Source: G963677085 sp963677085 (GTDB taxonomy: Bacteria; Planctomycetota; Planctomycetia; Pirellulales; Thermoguttaceae). From it: DNA of 64,000 nt. Numbering within the stretch: the stretch's first letter is position 1; each line of letters opens with the position of its first letter. Below, piece after piece: positions 36,459 to 45,239 of the stretch. The notes under the pieces were generated by a model. The model made no database searches. It was not told the DNA's origin and saw only the letters and a list, made by a program, of their open reading frames with translations. The DNA lies in contig CAXXFH010000006.1 of NCBI GenBank assembly GCA_963677085.2, forward strand, positions 434,001-498,000. The letters are read 5' to 3'. Made by a program: the position numbers and the translations under genes.

Positions 36459-37030
36459 TTTGCATGGACGAGCAGCCGTATCAACTCCTGGACGATACGT
36501 GTCCCTTCAAGCCTGCCGTACCAGGCAAGGCGGCTAAGCAGGACTACGAGTATCGTCGTTGCGGCACGTGCAGTATCTTTGTCGCCGTTGAGCCGAAAGG
36601 TGGCAAACGCTTCGTCCAGGCTCGGCGTCATCGCAAACGGGCCGATTTCGCACGATTCGTGCGTGATCTGCTTCAGCGTTATCCCAAGGCTCGTCGGATT
36701 CATTTGGTTCTCGACAACCTCAACACGCACAACGAAAAGTCCCTCATCGAAACGTTTGACGCCACGAAAGCGAAGCAATCTCTGCGACGCATCGTATGGC
36801 ACTACACACCCAAGCACGCCAGTTGGCTGAACATGGCAGAAATTGAAATCTCCGTGTTGACCAAGCAATGCCTCGGGCGACGGATTCCTACAATCGAAGA
36901 AGTTCAACGTCATGCGGCGACTTGGGCCCGCGACCGAAATCGCCGCAAAGCCATAATCGACTGGACCTTCAATAACAACGACGCCCGCCGAGTGTTCCCG
37001 GAACTATACCGGAAGAAACTTGCTGGATGA
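36350..37030 (+). CDS. IS630 transposase, second frame (DDE catalytic domain)
   Basis: DDE_3-type catalytic domain in the -1 frame relative to the first frame. It shows the three acidic residues: Asp in LICMDEQPYQLL, Asp in IHLVLDNLNTHN and Glu in SWLNMAEIEISVL. It is probably made mainly as the C-terminal part of a fusion after -1 slippage at A7. The ATG at 36350 (MAKKTWCIPRL) is the only plausible independent start. The catalytic set looks intact, so the element may be active. A simple frameshift mutation is the alternative to programmed slippage. Confidence 0.85.
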   Translation: MAKKTWCIPRLTEEFRDRMEDVLDQYEKAFNPREPLICMDEQPYQLLDDTCPFKPAVPGKAAKQDYEYRRCGTCSIFVAVEPKGGKRFVQARRHRKRADFARFVRDLLQRYPKARRIHLVLDNLNTHNEKSLIETFDATKAKQSLRRIVWHYTPKHASWLNMAEIEISVLTKQCLGRRIPTIEEVQRHAATWARDRNRRKAIIDWTFNNNDARRVFPELYRKKLAG

Positions 37031-37034
37031 CGTA

Positions 37035-37916
37035 CTAGTCCCGCTCGCCGCAGGCAAATGCGGGGCCGGGGTTAATGTCCAACACGTCGCGCTCGGGGTC
37101 GATCAGCGAAACCTCATGTTGGCACTGCCATTCGTCTTTGGGGCTAACGCCCTCGATCGTGTGGCCGTCTTCGATAATGTCGCCGTTGTCGAAGAGATAA
37201 TGGGCCAGACTGTAAAGAATCTGCGCTACGTCGTTGGGATCCAAGTCGCGGAAGTGGCACTGTAGGTCGGGCAGGTTGATGGCGGCCAGCCCCAGCGTGT
37301 CCATCACCATCTCGTCGGAGTCTTCGACGTTGTAGAAACGCACATTCAACGCGCCGTGCAGTTCGTCGTTGGTGTCTTCGTTGAACGAAGTCAGGAAGTC
37401 GGCCGGCGTGAGGAACTGTTGGCTCAGCGTAAAATGAACGGCGTCGCATGCCGTGGTTTCCAGCACGGCCCGAAGGCTGTTGCGGAACAACCGCAGCCGC
37501 TGTTGGTGCGGTAGCTCATTGGCCATCATGTCGATCGCCAACACGGAATACTTGCACTTCTCGACCGTCTTTTGGGCATCTTGCCAATACCAACTCTGTT
37601 GATACGAAGCGGCGTAGTCTTCGTCTTCCTCGTCTTCGTTGGCCTCGGGCGTCATCAAGATAAACTGGGCCGGGATGTCGCCGTCTTCGCACTCCGTGGT
37701 GTGGTCGAAGTGGAAGAACACCAGCAGGCCGTCTTCCGACTCGGTATCGGCGATTTCCACGTTGCCACAGTATTTCTGCATGGCCGCGAGGATCGCCTGC
37801 GCGTCGAAGCGTGGCTGCTTCTCAAACAGCAACTCCACCCCGTAGGTTTGCGCGAGCGCTTGAACCATTTCTTCCGGCACATCGTTTTGTTCTTCGTTTG
37901 CGGGAAAGTCGTTCAT
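37035..37916 (-). CDS. DUF4261 domain protein
   Basis: 293 residues from ATG 37916 (AAGGAAA upstream). The central and C-terminal parts match DUF4261: KYSVLAIDMMANELPHQQRL, then the run from GALNVRFYN through VMDTLGLAAINLPDLQCHF, RDLDPNDVAQILYSLA, DGHTIEGV and LDINPGP at the end. The N-terminus is acidic. No biochemical function is known for the domain. The stop codon TAG is formed by C of the IS right end plus the TA target dinucleotide, so the insertion abuts but does not truncate the gene. It faces the flotillin/ATPase module convergently across the IS. Confidence 0.82.
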   Translation of the reverse strand: MNDFPANEEQNDVPEEMVQALAQTYGVELLFEKQPRFDAQAILAAMQKYCGNVEIADTESEDGLLVFFHFDHTTECEDGDIPAQFILMTPEANEDEEDEDYAASYQQSWYWQDAQKTVEKCKYSVLAIDMMANELPHQQRLRLFRNSLRAVLETTACDAVHFTLSQQFLTPADFLTSFNEDTNDELHGALNVRFYNVEDSDEMVMDTLGLAAINLPDLQCHFRDLDPNDVAQILYSLAHYLFDNGDIIEDGHTIEGVSPKDEWQCQHEVSLIDPERDVLDINPGPAFACGERD

Positions 37917-38097
37917 CGTGGCATTTTCCTTGCCGAGGGGAGAGAGAGGCACGGGGACGATAGTGGGCGAGCAATGGTAGTGTTACACGACCCCCGGTAA
38001 GTATGATCGACGGACGGCGACTACGGAAGTACCCGCGCTCTAATCCGGGTGTTTGCGTAGAATAGCCCGGCGGGGTAGACTGCCTTCGGCGGCAACC

Positions 38098-38877
38098 TCA
38101 GCCGTCGTTCGCGGTCGTTTTGATCGGTTGGATGAGCATTTCGTCGCGCAGGCACAGCGGCAGATAGACGCCTTCTTCAGCGATTGTTGGGAAACTGTCT
38201 CGGTCGTCGTCGCGGAATTCGACCAAGTCGGCTACCTGAGCCAATACGGTGTCGAGGCCCGCGAAATGCAGCATATCGCGTGCCATGGGGAAGTTATCCA
38301 GTAGCAGTTCGCCACCGAGACCATCGCTTCGGAATTCGATGCCTCCGGAAGGCGATTCCCATTGGCATTGCAGGGTGTCTCGCGTGAGCCCTAGGTGGTC
38401 GAGCCACGCTCGAAGGTAAGCCTCGACCGCCGTGCGGCCCACGAAGGCATGCCCTCGGGTAACCGAGACGTAGGCGTTGGGCAACGGCACGGAAGCCGCC
38501 GAGTTGGGGGCCACCCGGCGTCCGAGAACTTCCGTGGTGGGAGCGAAGAAAATCCGCATCGACTCGCTGTGTTCGCCGTGAGCAGCCCACGACCAGGTGG
38601 CTTCGTCGCGCGGCAGATGCAAACGCGACGTGTCGATGCCCGGTAGCCGAAAGCGGATCATCGCCAGGGCGTGTTGCTCGGGATCGAGAGAAAGCTCCTC
38701 CAGTCGGCCTTCGCCAACGTAGGTCAACCGCAGCGGTTCGCAGCCGTGGCAATTGCGAGCCTGAGTAGAAAAGTCGATCGACTGCAATTGCAGGTGAGCT
38801 ACGTAACTGGGCAACAGCAGCGATGCGGCGTAGGCCTCCACATCGGATGCCTGGAGAACGGTCCAGAGAGAAAGCAT
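38098..38877 (-). CDS. Hypothetical protein
   Basis: 259 residues starting MLSLWTVLQASDVEAYAASL. No signal peptide or membrane segment. I recognise no family. It is acidic overall, with a mid-region RIFFAPTTEVLGRRVAP and a C-terminal stretch DLVEFRDDDRDSFPTIAEEGVYLP. Codon use resembles neighbouring genes and the long frame is uninterrupted, which supports expression. ATG 38877 has only a weak ribosome-binding site; an upstream in-frame start would read into the REP-type hairpin region and is less likely. Confidence 0.6.
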   Translation of the reverse strand: MLSLWTVLQASDVEAYAASLLLPSYVAHLQLQSIDFSTQARNCHGCEPLRLTYVGEGRLEELSLDPEQHALAMIRFRLPGIDTSRLHLPRDEATWSWAAHGEHSESMRIFFAPTTEVLGRRVAPNSAASVPLPNAYVSVTRGHAFVGRTAVEAYLRAWLDHLGLTRDTLQCQWESPSGGIEFRSDGLGGELLLDNFPMARDMLHFAGLDTVLAQVADLVEFRDDDRDSFPTIAEEGVYLPLCLRDEMLIQPIKTTANDG

Positions 38878-38927
38878 GGTGCGGGGCTCTCGGCTACGGA
38901 GTCGCCTTACCGGTAGAACCAATTACG

Positions 38928-38969
38928 GCTGGGTGTCATTCCCACGCAGCCGTGGGAATGACACCCAGC
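38928..38969 (-). repeat. Family D perfect 19-bp hairpin after an iron-sulfur gene
   Basis: Stem GCTGGGTGTCATTCCCACG with loop CAGC, about 30 bp past the stop codon of the NapH/NapG-like gene. The stem differs from other family D copies (ATTCCC instead of ATGCCC) with matching changes on both arms. It could act as a transcript end-stabiliser or terminator, but no T tract follows. Confidence 0.65.
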
Positions 38970-38999
38970 TTAATAGGCTAGTCGCCCCCCGCTGTGGTG

Positions 39000-41189
39000 T
39001 CAATTGTCTTGCTTCAAGAAGTCTGGCAAATAGCTGTCGCCCGTCTCCGGTGGCGATTGTTTCTGTTGCTGCCGGGCACGGCGTTGGCGCTCTGTTTCCC
39101 GCAGGTCGAAATACGAGCCGTCGACGAGTCGATCCTCCCGTTCCGCACCGGCCTCCACCTGAATGGCCGATTGGTGCAGAAGTCCCTTGAGCTTTACGTT
39201 GATCGTGTAGCATCGGGCCTGGCACAGTCCGCAGCCCACGCAGCGGTCGGCCAGCACCACCGGCGCCATGTAACCGGAGCCGACCACGGGAAGGCCAAGC
39301 TCGTCGACTTCGGTTCCCACGCGAACGAATTCGATCGCCCGATAGCCGGCTGCCGCACAGTCATCGACGCAAAGCTGGCAAGCCTCGCGACCGGTGTACG
39401 GCAGGCACGTTTGCGGGTCGACCACGGCAAGGCCCATTCGGGCGACGGCCTTTTCCTCCATCGGCAAGGCCCGAATGGCTCCGGTCGGGCAAACCTGTCC
39501 ACAGCGATTGCAGCTCGGCTCGCAACCGGCCCGATTGGCTTGCACCTCGGGTGTCCACAGGGCGAGAAGTCCATGATCGACACCCATTGGGCGAAGGACG
39601 TTGTTGGGACAGACCTGAATACACTGACCGCAACGAATGCACTCTTCGAGGAAGAGCCTTTCGGGAATGCTTCCTGGAGGGCGGACGGGAACGTGTCCGA
39701 CGGCGCCCGTGTCGTCGGCTCCCATGGCTCGGCCGGCGATAGCCGCCCCCGAACCGGCCACCGTGCCCACGATGAGTCCCGCGGCCGTGCCGACGAATCG
39801 GCGCCGACCCACGTCGGGTTCTACGTGGGTTGTTCGCCCGTTCGTCTTCCACTCGCCCGAATCGAACCGGCCGGCGAACACGATCGCCCCGGTGGGACAC
39901 ACGCCGCCGCACTGCTGGCAAAAGGTACAGTCGGCCGCGCGCGTGGTGTAGTCGGTTGGTTCGATGGCATCGAACGGGCAGATCGTCACGCACTTGCCGC
40001 AGCCGATGCAGTCGGGCGTGACTTTACGCTCGGTTAGCCGCAGGGCGTTGGTCAGCGAGAAGATCGCGCCCGTTGGGCATACATAACGACACCAAAACCG
40101 TGGCCGAACGAAACCCAATCCTAGAATGACGCCAAGAAGGGCCACGGAGAAAACCTGTCCGGCGTCGATCGGTGGAACTTGTTCCCAACCGCGCAATAGC
40201 CCGATTTGCAGCGGCGAGAGGAGAAAAACCATCGACCGGGTGAGCAGAGGGATGGCTGCCACGAATCCGGTAACCACCACGCCACAAGCAGCCGCGGCCA
40301 ACGTGGCGAAAAGCAGGTAGTACTTCAGTCGCGACAGCCAGCCGTAGCGAAAGTCGACCGAATTGCCGGCTCGTTTTCGTAGGGCCAAAACCTTTCGGCC
40401 GACGAGCCAGTCGAACAGGTCGATTAGTGTGCCCAACGGGCAGAAGTAACCGCAGAACGCCCGGGGTACGACCAAAGAGCCCAACAGCAACACGCCGGCA
40501 AACGACAGCGACCAGATCCAGGTTCGGCTGGCAACGGCCGTCGAGATGCTGACCAACGGGTCGAGCGCCAAGAACAACTCGGCCGGTAGCGGCTCGTTGT
40601 CGGTAAGCTGTTGGGCGTAGTGCGACGGCCAACTGCCGGGCGACGTTTCTCGTAGCGACCAGGGACCGAAACTGGTCGTCAGCCGGTCGATCTGTTCGGG
40701 GGTAAACCTGCTTGCCGAATCGTTGACGACGGCCGGCTCGCCTTCGGGGCGCTTTTTGTCGGGTTCGAGAAGGAGTCGTTTTTCGTCCACTGCCGCGATG
40801 CGAAACGGCCCGAGGTAGGGTTCGCCGACCGTCGCAGAGTCGACCACGTGGACCACGGTGCCGACGGACAGCGTTACCGTGGGGCGGTCTTCACGCACCA
40901 CGCTCGCGGCGCCCGTCGCGGGGTTCACTTCGGCCGGGACCCAGCCGCTGGACACCCAGGCCGGCCGTGCTCCGTAAGGCCAGCAAACGTAGAGCAACAG
41001 CCAGAAAAACAGCACGAAACAGACAGTTTGTACCAAGCGGCGCACGGGCGAAGCAGCCCAACTCGGGCCTAGCCGGCGCAGTATTTGGGTGCCATGTCCA
41101 CGACGTGGTATTGGGGTGCCATGCCCACGCTCGCGTGGGCATGCCGAATCGGCAGAACGCTTCAGCGGCAGGAACCAATTCAGCCGCAT
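39000..41189 (-). CDS. NapH-NapG-like fused polyferredoxin membrane protein
   Basis: 729 residues. The N-terminal half is NapH/NosR-like: several helices, two cytoplasmic CxxxCP motifs (CGYFCPLGT, CRYVCPTGA) and ferredoxin clusters CIGCGKCVTICP and CTFCQQCGGVCP. Near residue 460 there is a twin-arginine-like segment GRRRFVGTAAGLIVG, followed by a NapG-like half with four more Cys-rich motifs (CIRCGQCIQVCP, CEPSCNRCGQVCP, CQLCVDDCAAAG, CVGCGLCQARC). This looks like a fusion of the NapH and NapG types, moving electrons from quinol to periplasmic acceptors. It is downstream of an FMN-binding protein. Residues about 15-35 are encoded by REP repeats (41087-41144), so GTG 41045 is an alternative start. 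Confidence 0.85.
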   Translation of the reverse strand: MRLNWFLPLKRSADSACPRERGHGTPIPRRGHGTQILRRLGPSWAASPVRRLVQTVCFVLFFWLLLYVCWPYGARPAWVSSGWVPAEVNPATGAASVVREDRPTVTLSVGTVVHVVDSATVGEPYLGPFRIAAVDEKRLLLEPDKKRPEGEPAVVNDSASRFTPEQIDRLTTSFGPWSLRETSPGSWPSHYAQQLTDNEPLPAELFLALDPLVSISTAVASRTWIWSLSFAGVLLLGSLVVPRAFCGYFCPLGTLIDLFDWLVGRKVLALRKRAGNSVDFRYGWLSRLKYYLLFATLAAAACGVVVTGFVAAIPLLTRSMVFLLSPLQIGLLRGWEQVPPIDAGQVFSVALLGVILGLGFVRPRFWCRYVCPTGAIFSLTNALRLTERKVTPDCIGCGKCVTICPFDAIEPTDYTTRAADCTFCQQCGGVCPTGAIVFAGRFDSGEWKTNGRTTHVEPDVGRRRFVGTAAGLIVGTVAGSGAAIAGRAMGADDTGAVGHVPVRPPGSIPERLFLEECIRCGQCIQVCPNNVLRPMGVDHGLLALWTPEVQANRAGCEPSCNRCGQVCPTGAIRALPMEEKAVARMGLAVVDPQTCLPYTGREACQLCVDDCAAAGYRAIEFVRVGTEVDELGLPVVGSGYMAPVVLADRCVGCGLCQARCYTINVKLKGLLHQSAIQVEAGAEREDRLVDGSYFDLRETERQRRARQQQKQSPPETGDSYLPDFLKQDN
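41087..41144 (-). repeat. Family D REPs within the 5' end of the NapHG-like gene
   Basis: Two family D units, gggtgccatgtccacgacgt and catgcccacgctcgcgtggg (hairpin 41120-41143), lying inside the predicted coding sequence. Translated on the minus strand they give SACPRERGHGTPIPRRGHGT. Confidence 0.7.
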
Positions 41190-41275
41190 GGCAATGGGCG
41201 GTGGTTAGTGGACAGTTGGTAGTTGGTAATCGGCAGTTGCCAGTATGGCAGTTGGTGATTAGTAGAGCGTCCAAG

Positions 41276-41297
41276 CCCACCGGTTGCATCCGGTGGG
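41276..41297. terminator. Hairpin between FMN-binding and iron-sulfur genes
   Basis: Perfect 8-bp stem CCCACCGG / CCGGTGGG with a 6-nt loop TTGCAT, about 30 bp past the stop of the FMN-binding gene. There is no T run, so Rho-independent termination is uncertain; it may instead separate or stabilise the two cistrons. Confidence 0.35.
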
Positions 41298-41326
41298 ACG
41301 TGCGTAGTGGTGGTTGGATAACCCCA

Positions 41327-42664
41327 TCATTTCATCGCTTGCGACAGCGCCTTGGCCGTGGCGTTGATGATGGCTTCTGAGGTCACCGTGGCCCCGCTCG
41401 TGGCGTCGATTCCTTTGACATCCTGGTGGGCGACGATTCGCTGGGGGATATCACTCAACGACGTGTAACTCTGCGGTTCGTGGTGCGACGTTACTCGTAC
41501 GCTTTCGATCCGGTGCCCCTTCACCGTGACGGCCACCTGCACTGGACCCTTAAAGCCCAGGCTGCTGGCTTGGTAGGTGCCGTCGGGTACGCGGGCGACG
41601 TCGAGCGTGTCGAACAATCGGATGGCCTCGATGTTGGCTTGCGCGCGCCGCTGGTTGCGTTGAATGCGTTTCGCACCACGTCCGCCGGCAGAAGGCAACT
41701 GGAGGATCTTCTGGTAGTACTCGATCGCCTGATCATGACGACCCGCCGTACGACAGGCGTCGCCGGCATAGATCAGCGCGACGTCGGCAAGGCCTCCCTG
41801 GGCGTTGGCGTTGGCCAACTGAAGCGCGCGATCGAGTTCTCCCATGTCGGCCCAAAGCTTGATCATGGGAAACTGCGGCGGCAACTTGTCGAGCAGCTCG
41901 ACGGCCATCTGCTTGTTGCCCAACTTCCAGTAGCACTCGGCCAGGTAGACGCCGTGGGTCGAGGGTTGCTCGGGATTGTCGGCCCCAGCCTGACGCCACC
42001 AAAAGGCCGCCCGAGGGTAGTCTTGCAGCAGCCCGTGGTACATGCGCCCTAGCTCGGCCATCACGCGGTGCCGCGTCTCCGGGCGGTCCTTGTTCACCAT
42101 CAGCAGGTGGTGCATGAATCGTACGCCGCCTTGCCAACGTTCGGGATTGGGGTTGATGATGTCCCACACGTATTGGCCGACGTTCTTTTGGTTGTTCCAC
42201 GGCCGCGGAGCAGGCATCGGCCAGGAGAGGTCGAGCGTTTTCGGATAGTCGAGCTTCACCGATTCCCACCAGTCGGGCTGTGTGCGGCCGCGCTGGTCGA
42301 TCAGGGCTTCGATCTCTTCCTTGGTTCGCTTTGTGCCGGCCGTTGCGGGCGAGGCGTCTTGCGAGGAGCCGGCAGCCGCGTCCGACGCTAGCACCTCGCG
42401 CCGCCCGTCGATGGTGATCGCCGCGACCAGCCGCAAGGGATACTGCCGCGCGAGTTGTTGCCCGGCGACCGTTGCCTCGACGGTGATCGATTCGGCGTCG
42501 CGCGCGGTTATTTTTCCTTCGAGCGTTGCGCCGTTAGTGAATTCGACCGTATCTGCCCAGGCGTTCGCGGTCGCCATGCTCAACGTGGCAAAAATCATCA
42601 AGCGGCACCCCAGCGAAACGATCCGATTGCAGGGCACGGCGGCTAGACATCGGCAGTATGGCAT
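41327..42664 (-). CDS. Secreted FMN-binding protein with flavinylation motif and TPR-like repeats
   Basis: 445 residues. A signal peptide ends around TANAWADTVEF (about 35). A beta-rich N-terminal part (TLEGKITARDAESITVEATV) is followed by TPR-like helical pairs (about 185-330) and a C-terminal FMN-bind domain. That domain ends in GIDATSGATVTSEAI, the S/TGAT consensus at which ApbE attaches FMN through a phosphoester. Its position before the NapHG-like protein suggests a flavin-based electron relay at the outer face of the membrane. Start ATG 42664 with AAGGAG seven bases upstream. No ApbE gene is in the window. Confidence 0.82.
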   Translation of the reverse strand: MPYCRCLAAVPCNRIVSLGCRLMIFATLSMATANAWADTVEFTNGATLEGKITARDAESITVEATVAGQQLARQYPLRLVAAITIDGRREVLASDAAAGSSQDASPATAGTKRTKEEIEALIDQRGRTQPDWWESVKLDYPKTLDLSWPMPAPRPWNNQKNVGQYVWDIINPNPERWQGGVRFMHHLLMVNKDRPETRHRVMAELGRMYHGLLQDYPRAAFWWRQAGADNPEQPSTHGVYLAECYWKLGNKQMAVELLDKLPPQFPMIKLWADMGELDRALQLANANAQGGLADVALIYAGDACRTAGRHDQAIEYYQKILQLPSAGGRGAKRIQRNQRRAQANIEAIRLFDTLDVARVPDGTYQASSLGFKGPVQVAVTVKGHRIESVRVTSHHEPQSYTSLSDIPQRIVAHQDVKGIDATSGATVTSEAIINATAKALSQAMK

Positions 42665-42930
42665 CGTTGAAGCTCCTTGCGGGGAAGACGTGGTTGAGGT
42701 TGCGTTCCGGCAGTAGGCAACCATCTGCAGCGGGGGGAGGATAGGGAGGGGGATCAAAACCGAGCCGTAAACCGGCAAAAGGCTGTTCTGGCGGCGCTAC
42801 AACACTTGTGGGCGGCCAATCGGAAACCGTGTCGCTCTGCTCTACTCGTTCGACTATACTGGCATCCGATGGAGGAAACAATACCGGGGACTACCTGGCA
42901 TTGAAGCTTGCAGAGATCTTGGCACAGGAA

Positions 42931-43845
42931 ATGACCGAACAGAACCTCTATGACTCGACCGGCGACCTTCCCGCTCAGCAGCGGTGGCAAGTGAAGCGGG
43001 TCACACTCTGGGGGATGGCCGCCAACCTGGGGTTGGCCGCGTTGAAGATGGTTTTCGGCCTGGTGGGACACAGCCAAGCTCTGGTGGCCGACGCCGTGCA
43101 CAGTCTGTCCGACACGGCTACCGATTTGGCCCTGTTGATCGGCGTTCACTACTGGTCGGCTCCCGCCGACGAAGACCATCCTCACGGTCACGGGCGAATC
43201 GAAACTTTGATTACCTGTTTGGTCGGCATTCTGCTGGCCAGCGTGGGGGTGGGATTGCTGTACCGGGCCCTGTCGACGATGCACGAAGGTCCTTCCACGG
43301 TGCCTTCCTGGAGCGCCTTCGCCGTGGCGTGCCTTTCCATTGTGGGCAAAGAATGGCTTTACCAATGGACCGTTCGGGTGGGCCGACGCATTCGGTCGAC
43401 GGCCGTGATTGCCAACGCCTGGCACCATCGTAGCGATGCGCTTAGCTCGGTGCCGGTGGCCCTGGCCGTGTTGGGCTCCAAGATTCATCCCGACTGGGGA
43501 TTGCTCGACCCGATTGCCACCGTGATCGTTTCGGTGTTGATCCTGCACGCTTCCTGGAAGATTGCCTGGCCGGCACTGAGGCAACTGATCGACGCGGGGG
43601 CCACCGAAAAAGAATGCCGGCAGATTCTTGCCTTGGCGAAGACGACGGAGGGCGTGCAAGCGGTTCATAAACTGCGCACCCGCTACATCGGCCCCGGGCT
43701 GCAAGTCGACCTCCACGTACAGGTCGATCCGGGACTTTCCGTCCGCCTGGGACACGACATTGCCGGGGCCGTGAAGCAGCAGCTTCTCGAACAGGGCCCC
43801 GACGTGGTCGATGTGCTCGTACACCTCGAACCCTACGAGGGTTAA
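42931..43845 (+). CDS. Cation diffusion facilitator (Zn/Fe/Co/Mn efflux)
   Basis: About 304 residues from ATG 42931. Six-helix CDF layout: HSLSDTATDLALLIG (first metal site, HxxxD), the histidine-rich DEDHPHGHGRIETL after helix 3, and AWHHRSDALSSVPVALAV (second HxxxD). The C-terminal cytoplasmic domain is at about 210-300. The HxxxD/HxxxD combination suits Zn2+ or Co2+, although selectivity is not certain. An in-frame start at 42808 is possible but would add an N-terminus with no family similarity; the ribosome-binding site before 42931 is poor, so the start is uncertain. Divergent from the FMN-binding gene. Confidence 0.9.
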   Translation: MTEQNLYDSTGDLPAQQRWQVKRVTLWGMAANLGLAALKMVFGLVGHSQALVADAVHSLSDTATDLALLIGVHYWSAPADEDHPHGHGRIETLITCLVGILLASVGVGLLYRALSTMHEGPSTVPSWSAFAVACLSIVGKEWLYQWTVRVGRRIRSTAVIANAWHHRSDALSSVPVALAVLGSKIHPDWGLLDPIATVIVSVLILHASWKIAWPALRQLIDAGATEKECRQILALAKTTEGVQAVHKLRTRYIGPGLQVDLHVQVDPGLSVRLGHDIAGAVKQQLLEQGPDVVDVLVHLEPYEG

Positions 43846-43918
43846 TGTTCCGGCAGGCTCCAACACAGAGGTTGGGCGCTACTGGCTGCTTATCAGCCAG
43901 TGCCGAGCATGGGCCGGT

Positions 43919-44797
43919 TCAGGCCCCGAAACGTCGCAGTCGGGCGTCGAGACGCTTGAGGTCGCCACGCGGCTGCGCGGCCGGTTCGGAAGACTCTGCG
44001 GCCAATAGGCTGTCGATCATTCCTTCGACATCCGTGGTTACGTTGTCCAGGCGTTCGAGCCACAAGGTGCGAAACAGGCCGGTCGAGTCGAACAGCTCTG
44101 CCTGGAAACAGGCGAGAATGCTGTTGGCGATCTTCACATTGAGATCGGCGTTGGGGCTTTCTTCAGACAGTCCTTGCTTGAAGGCCGACCGTAGCGAGGC
44201 CAGCACCAGCGGCCAGGCATGGCGACCGCCTTCAAGATTGCTGCGGTACTTCAGGTCTTCCGAGAAATCGCGGGCACGCTCGGGGTCAACGGCGAATTCG
44301 CTTACGTCGTGCATTCCGCTCAGGTATCCCACCAGTAAATCGGCCCAGCGTTCGCTGCGGCGGCGTAGGTGGTTGAGCTTCACGGCCGATTCGGCGTCGA
44401 TCGTCGAGCCTTGCACCATCATTGTCAGCACACGGTGTCGGGCTTCGAGGTGGCCGATCAACACGCTGCGGGCGATCGGCTCGACTTGGCTCGTGCCGTG
44501 CTCGCGGTCGTAGGCACAAAGCACAGCGGTCCATACCCGGGTGAGCAACTCGCCGGTGAGCACCTCTTCCAACACGCCGCGCACATACGGCCATCGCGAA
44601 CGGCGGAAGTGGGCGTTGGCACCGGCCAGTACCGTGGAAAACGACTTCAAGCTGCGACCCCAACGATCGAGCCGCGATTTGGAGGCTGTCCAATATTGCT
44701 CCAAGCCCGTGGCCGACAGTTGTTGCGTACGATGCACCAGCGTCGGCCCATGAGCCGAAACGATGGCAGCCAGTTCAACGAGTTCGCGTGCGTGCAT
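43919..44797 (-). CDS. Hypothetical protein
   Basis: 292 residues from ATG 44797. No signal peptide or transmembrane segment; composition predicts mostly alpha helix with many Arg/Leu/Glu. I recognise no domain. Features: RRSRWPYVRGVLEEVLTGEL, HLEARHRVLTMMVQGSTIDAE, DLLVGYLSGMHDVSEF and a C-terminus LDARLRRFGA. The upstream 100 codons of the longer open frame come from repeat sequence (44807-44855 and hairpins) and are excluded. Neighbouring genes give no clue. Confidence 0.6.
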   Translation of the reverse strand: MHARELVELAAIVSAHGPTLVHRTQQLSATGLEQYWTASKSRLDRWGRSLKSFSTVLAGANAHFRRSRWPYVRGVLEEVLTGELLTRVWTAVLCAYDREHGTSQVEPIARSVLIGHLEARHRVLTMMVQGSTIDAESAVKLNHLRRRSERWADLLVGYLSGMHDVSEFAVDPERARDFSEDLKYRSNLEGGRHAWPLVLASLRSAFKQGLSEESPNADLNVKIANSILACFQAELFDSTGLFRTLWLERLDNVTTDVEGMIDSLLAAESSEPAAQPRGDLKRLDARLRRFGA

Positions 44798-45239
44798 GGC
44801 TAAGGGGCTAGGGATTGGGGCTAGGGACGAGGGATTACGGACGAGTGTCGGGACGCGAGGCTTGGTTGCTTTAGGCTTGGTCGCTTCAGCGACCAAGGGG
44901 GCCATCCACGACTCCGGGACCCGAACAGGCCGCTTGCGGCTTCGCCGAAACAAACGCACGCCGAACGCCCGGCAACCGGGAGAGCCCGAGGGGACCAAGG
45001 CTCTCCCGGCACCGGACGCTACGTGAGCGACAGACTCAGAATGCAAAGCCGATGCCGATAGATCTCCGGTCGGATCACCCAAAGGGAAAGCCGCGTCAAA
45101 AGTCGTTGTCGGCCAAGAGGTTAGGCTGCAAGAGTGGGGCCAAAACGGCCGAGAAGCGCGGGCCCGACGTTGCCAAACGTCAACAGAACCTGTTCGTCCT
45201 CGGCAACATGAGAGAATGGTTGGGCGAGCCGATCTCGCC
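44798..45239. repeat. Hairpin-rich intergenic island
   Basis: 440 bp without a gene. It contains a 'ggggctagggacgagggatt' type repeat (44807-44855; related copies about 46829-46912 and 54345-54378). There is a perfect hairpin CTTGGTCGCT-TC-AGCGACCAAG (44876-44897) and a perfect 11-bp stem CCGGGAGAGCC / GGCTCTCCCGG with a 12-nt loop (44976-45009). Confidence 0.6.

Larger units (their letters stand above)
35876..37035 (+). mobile_element. IS630-family insertion sequence, complete
   Basis: 1160 bp bounded by TA (35874-35875 and 37036-37037) with imperfect terminal inverted repeats of about 30 bp. The left end begins GTACGCCTTCCATGAAATTG; the right end, reverse complemented, begins GTACGTCATCCAGCAAGTTT; both reach a shared TTCCGGT. 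It contains a two-frame transposase with a run of seven A at the junction. Its right TA supplies the stop codon of the convergent DUF4261 gene. Its left TA is shared with the adjacent 131-bp MITE. Confidence 0.9.

Noticed and set aside
35919..37030. IS630 as the mobiliser of the family B elements
   Set aside because: Terminal sequences differ (GTACGCC... against TTGA...), so although both have TA borders, this transposase is unlikely to act on family B.
27239..37916. Interpretation of the flotillin module plus DUF4261 gene as one defence island
   Set aside because: The DUF4261 gene is convergent and separated by an IS; no nuclease, effector or recognised defence domain is present, so the defence label is not supported by the sequence.
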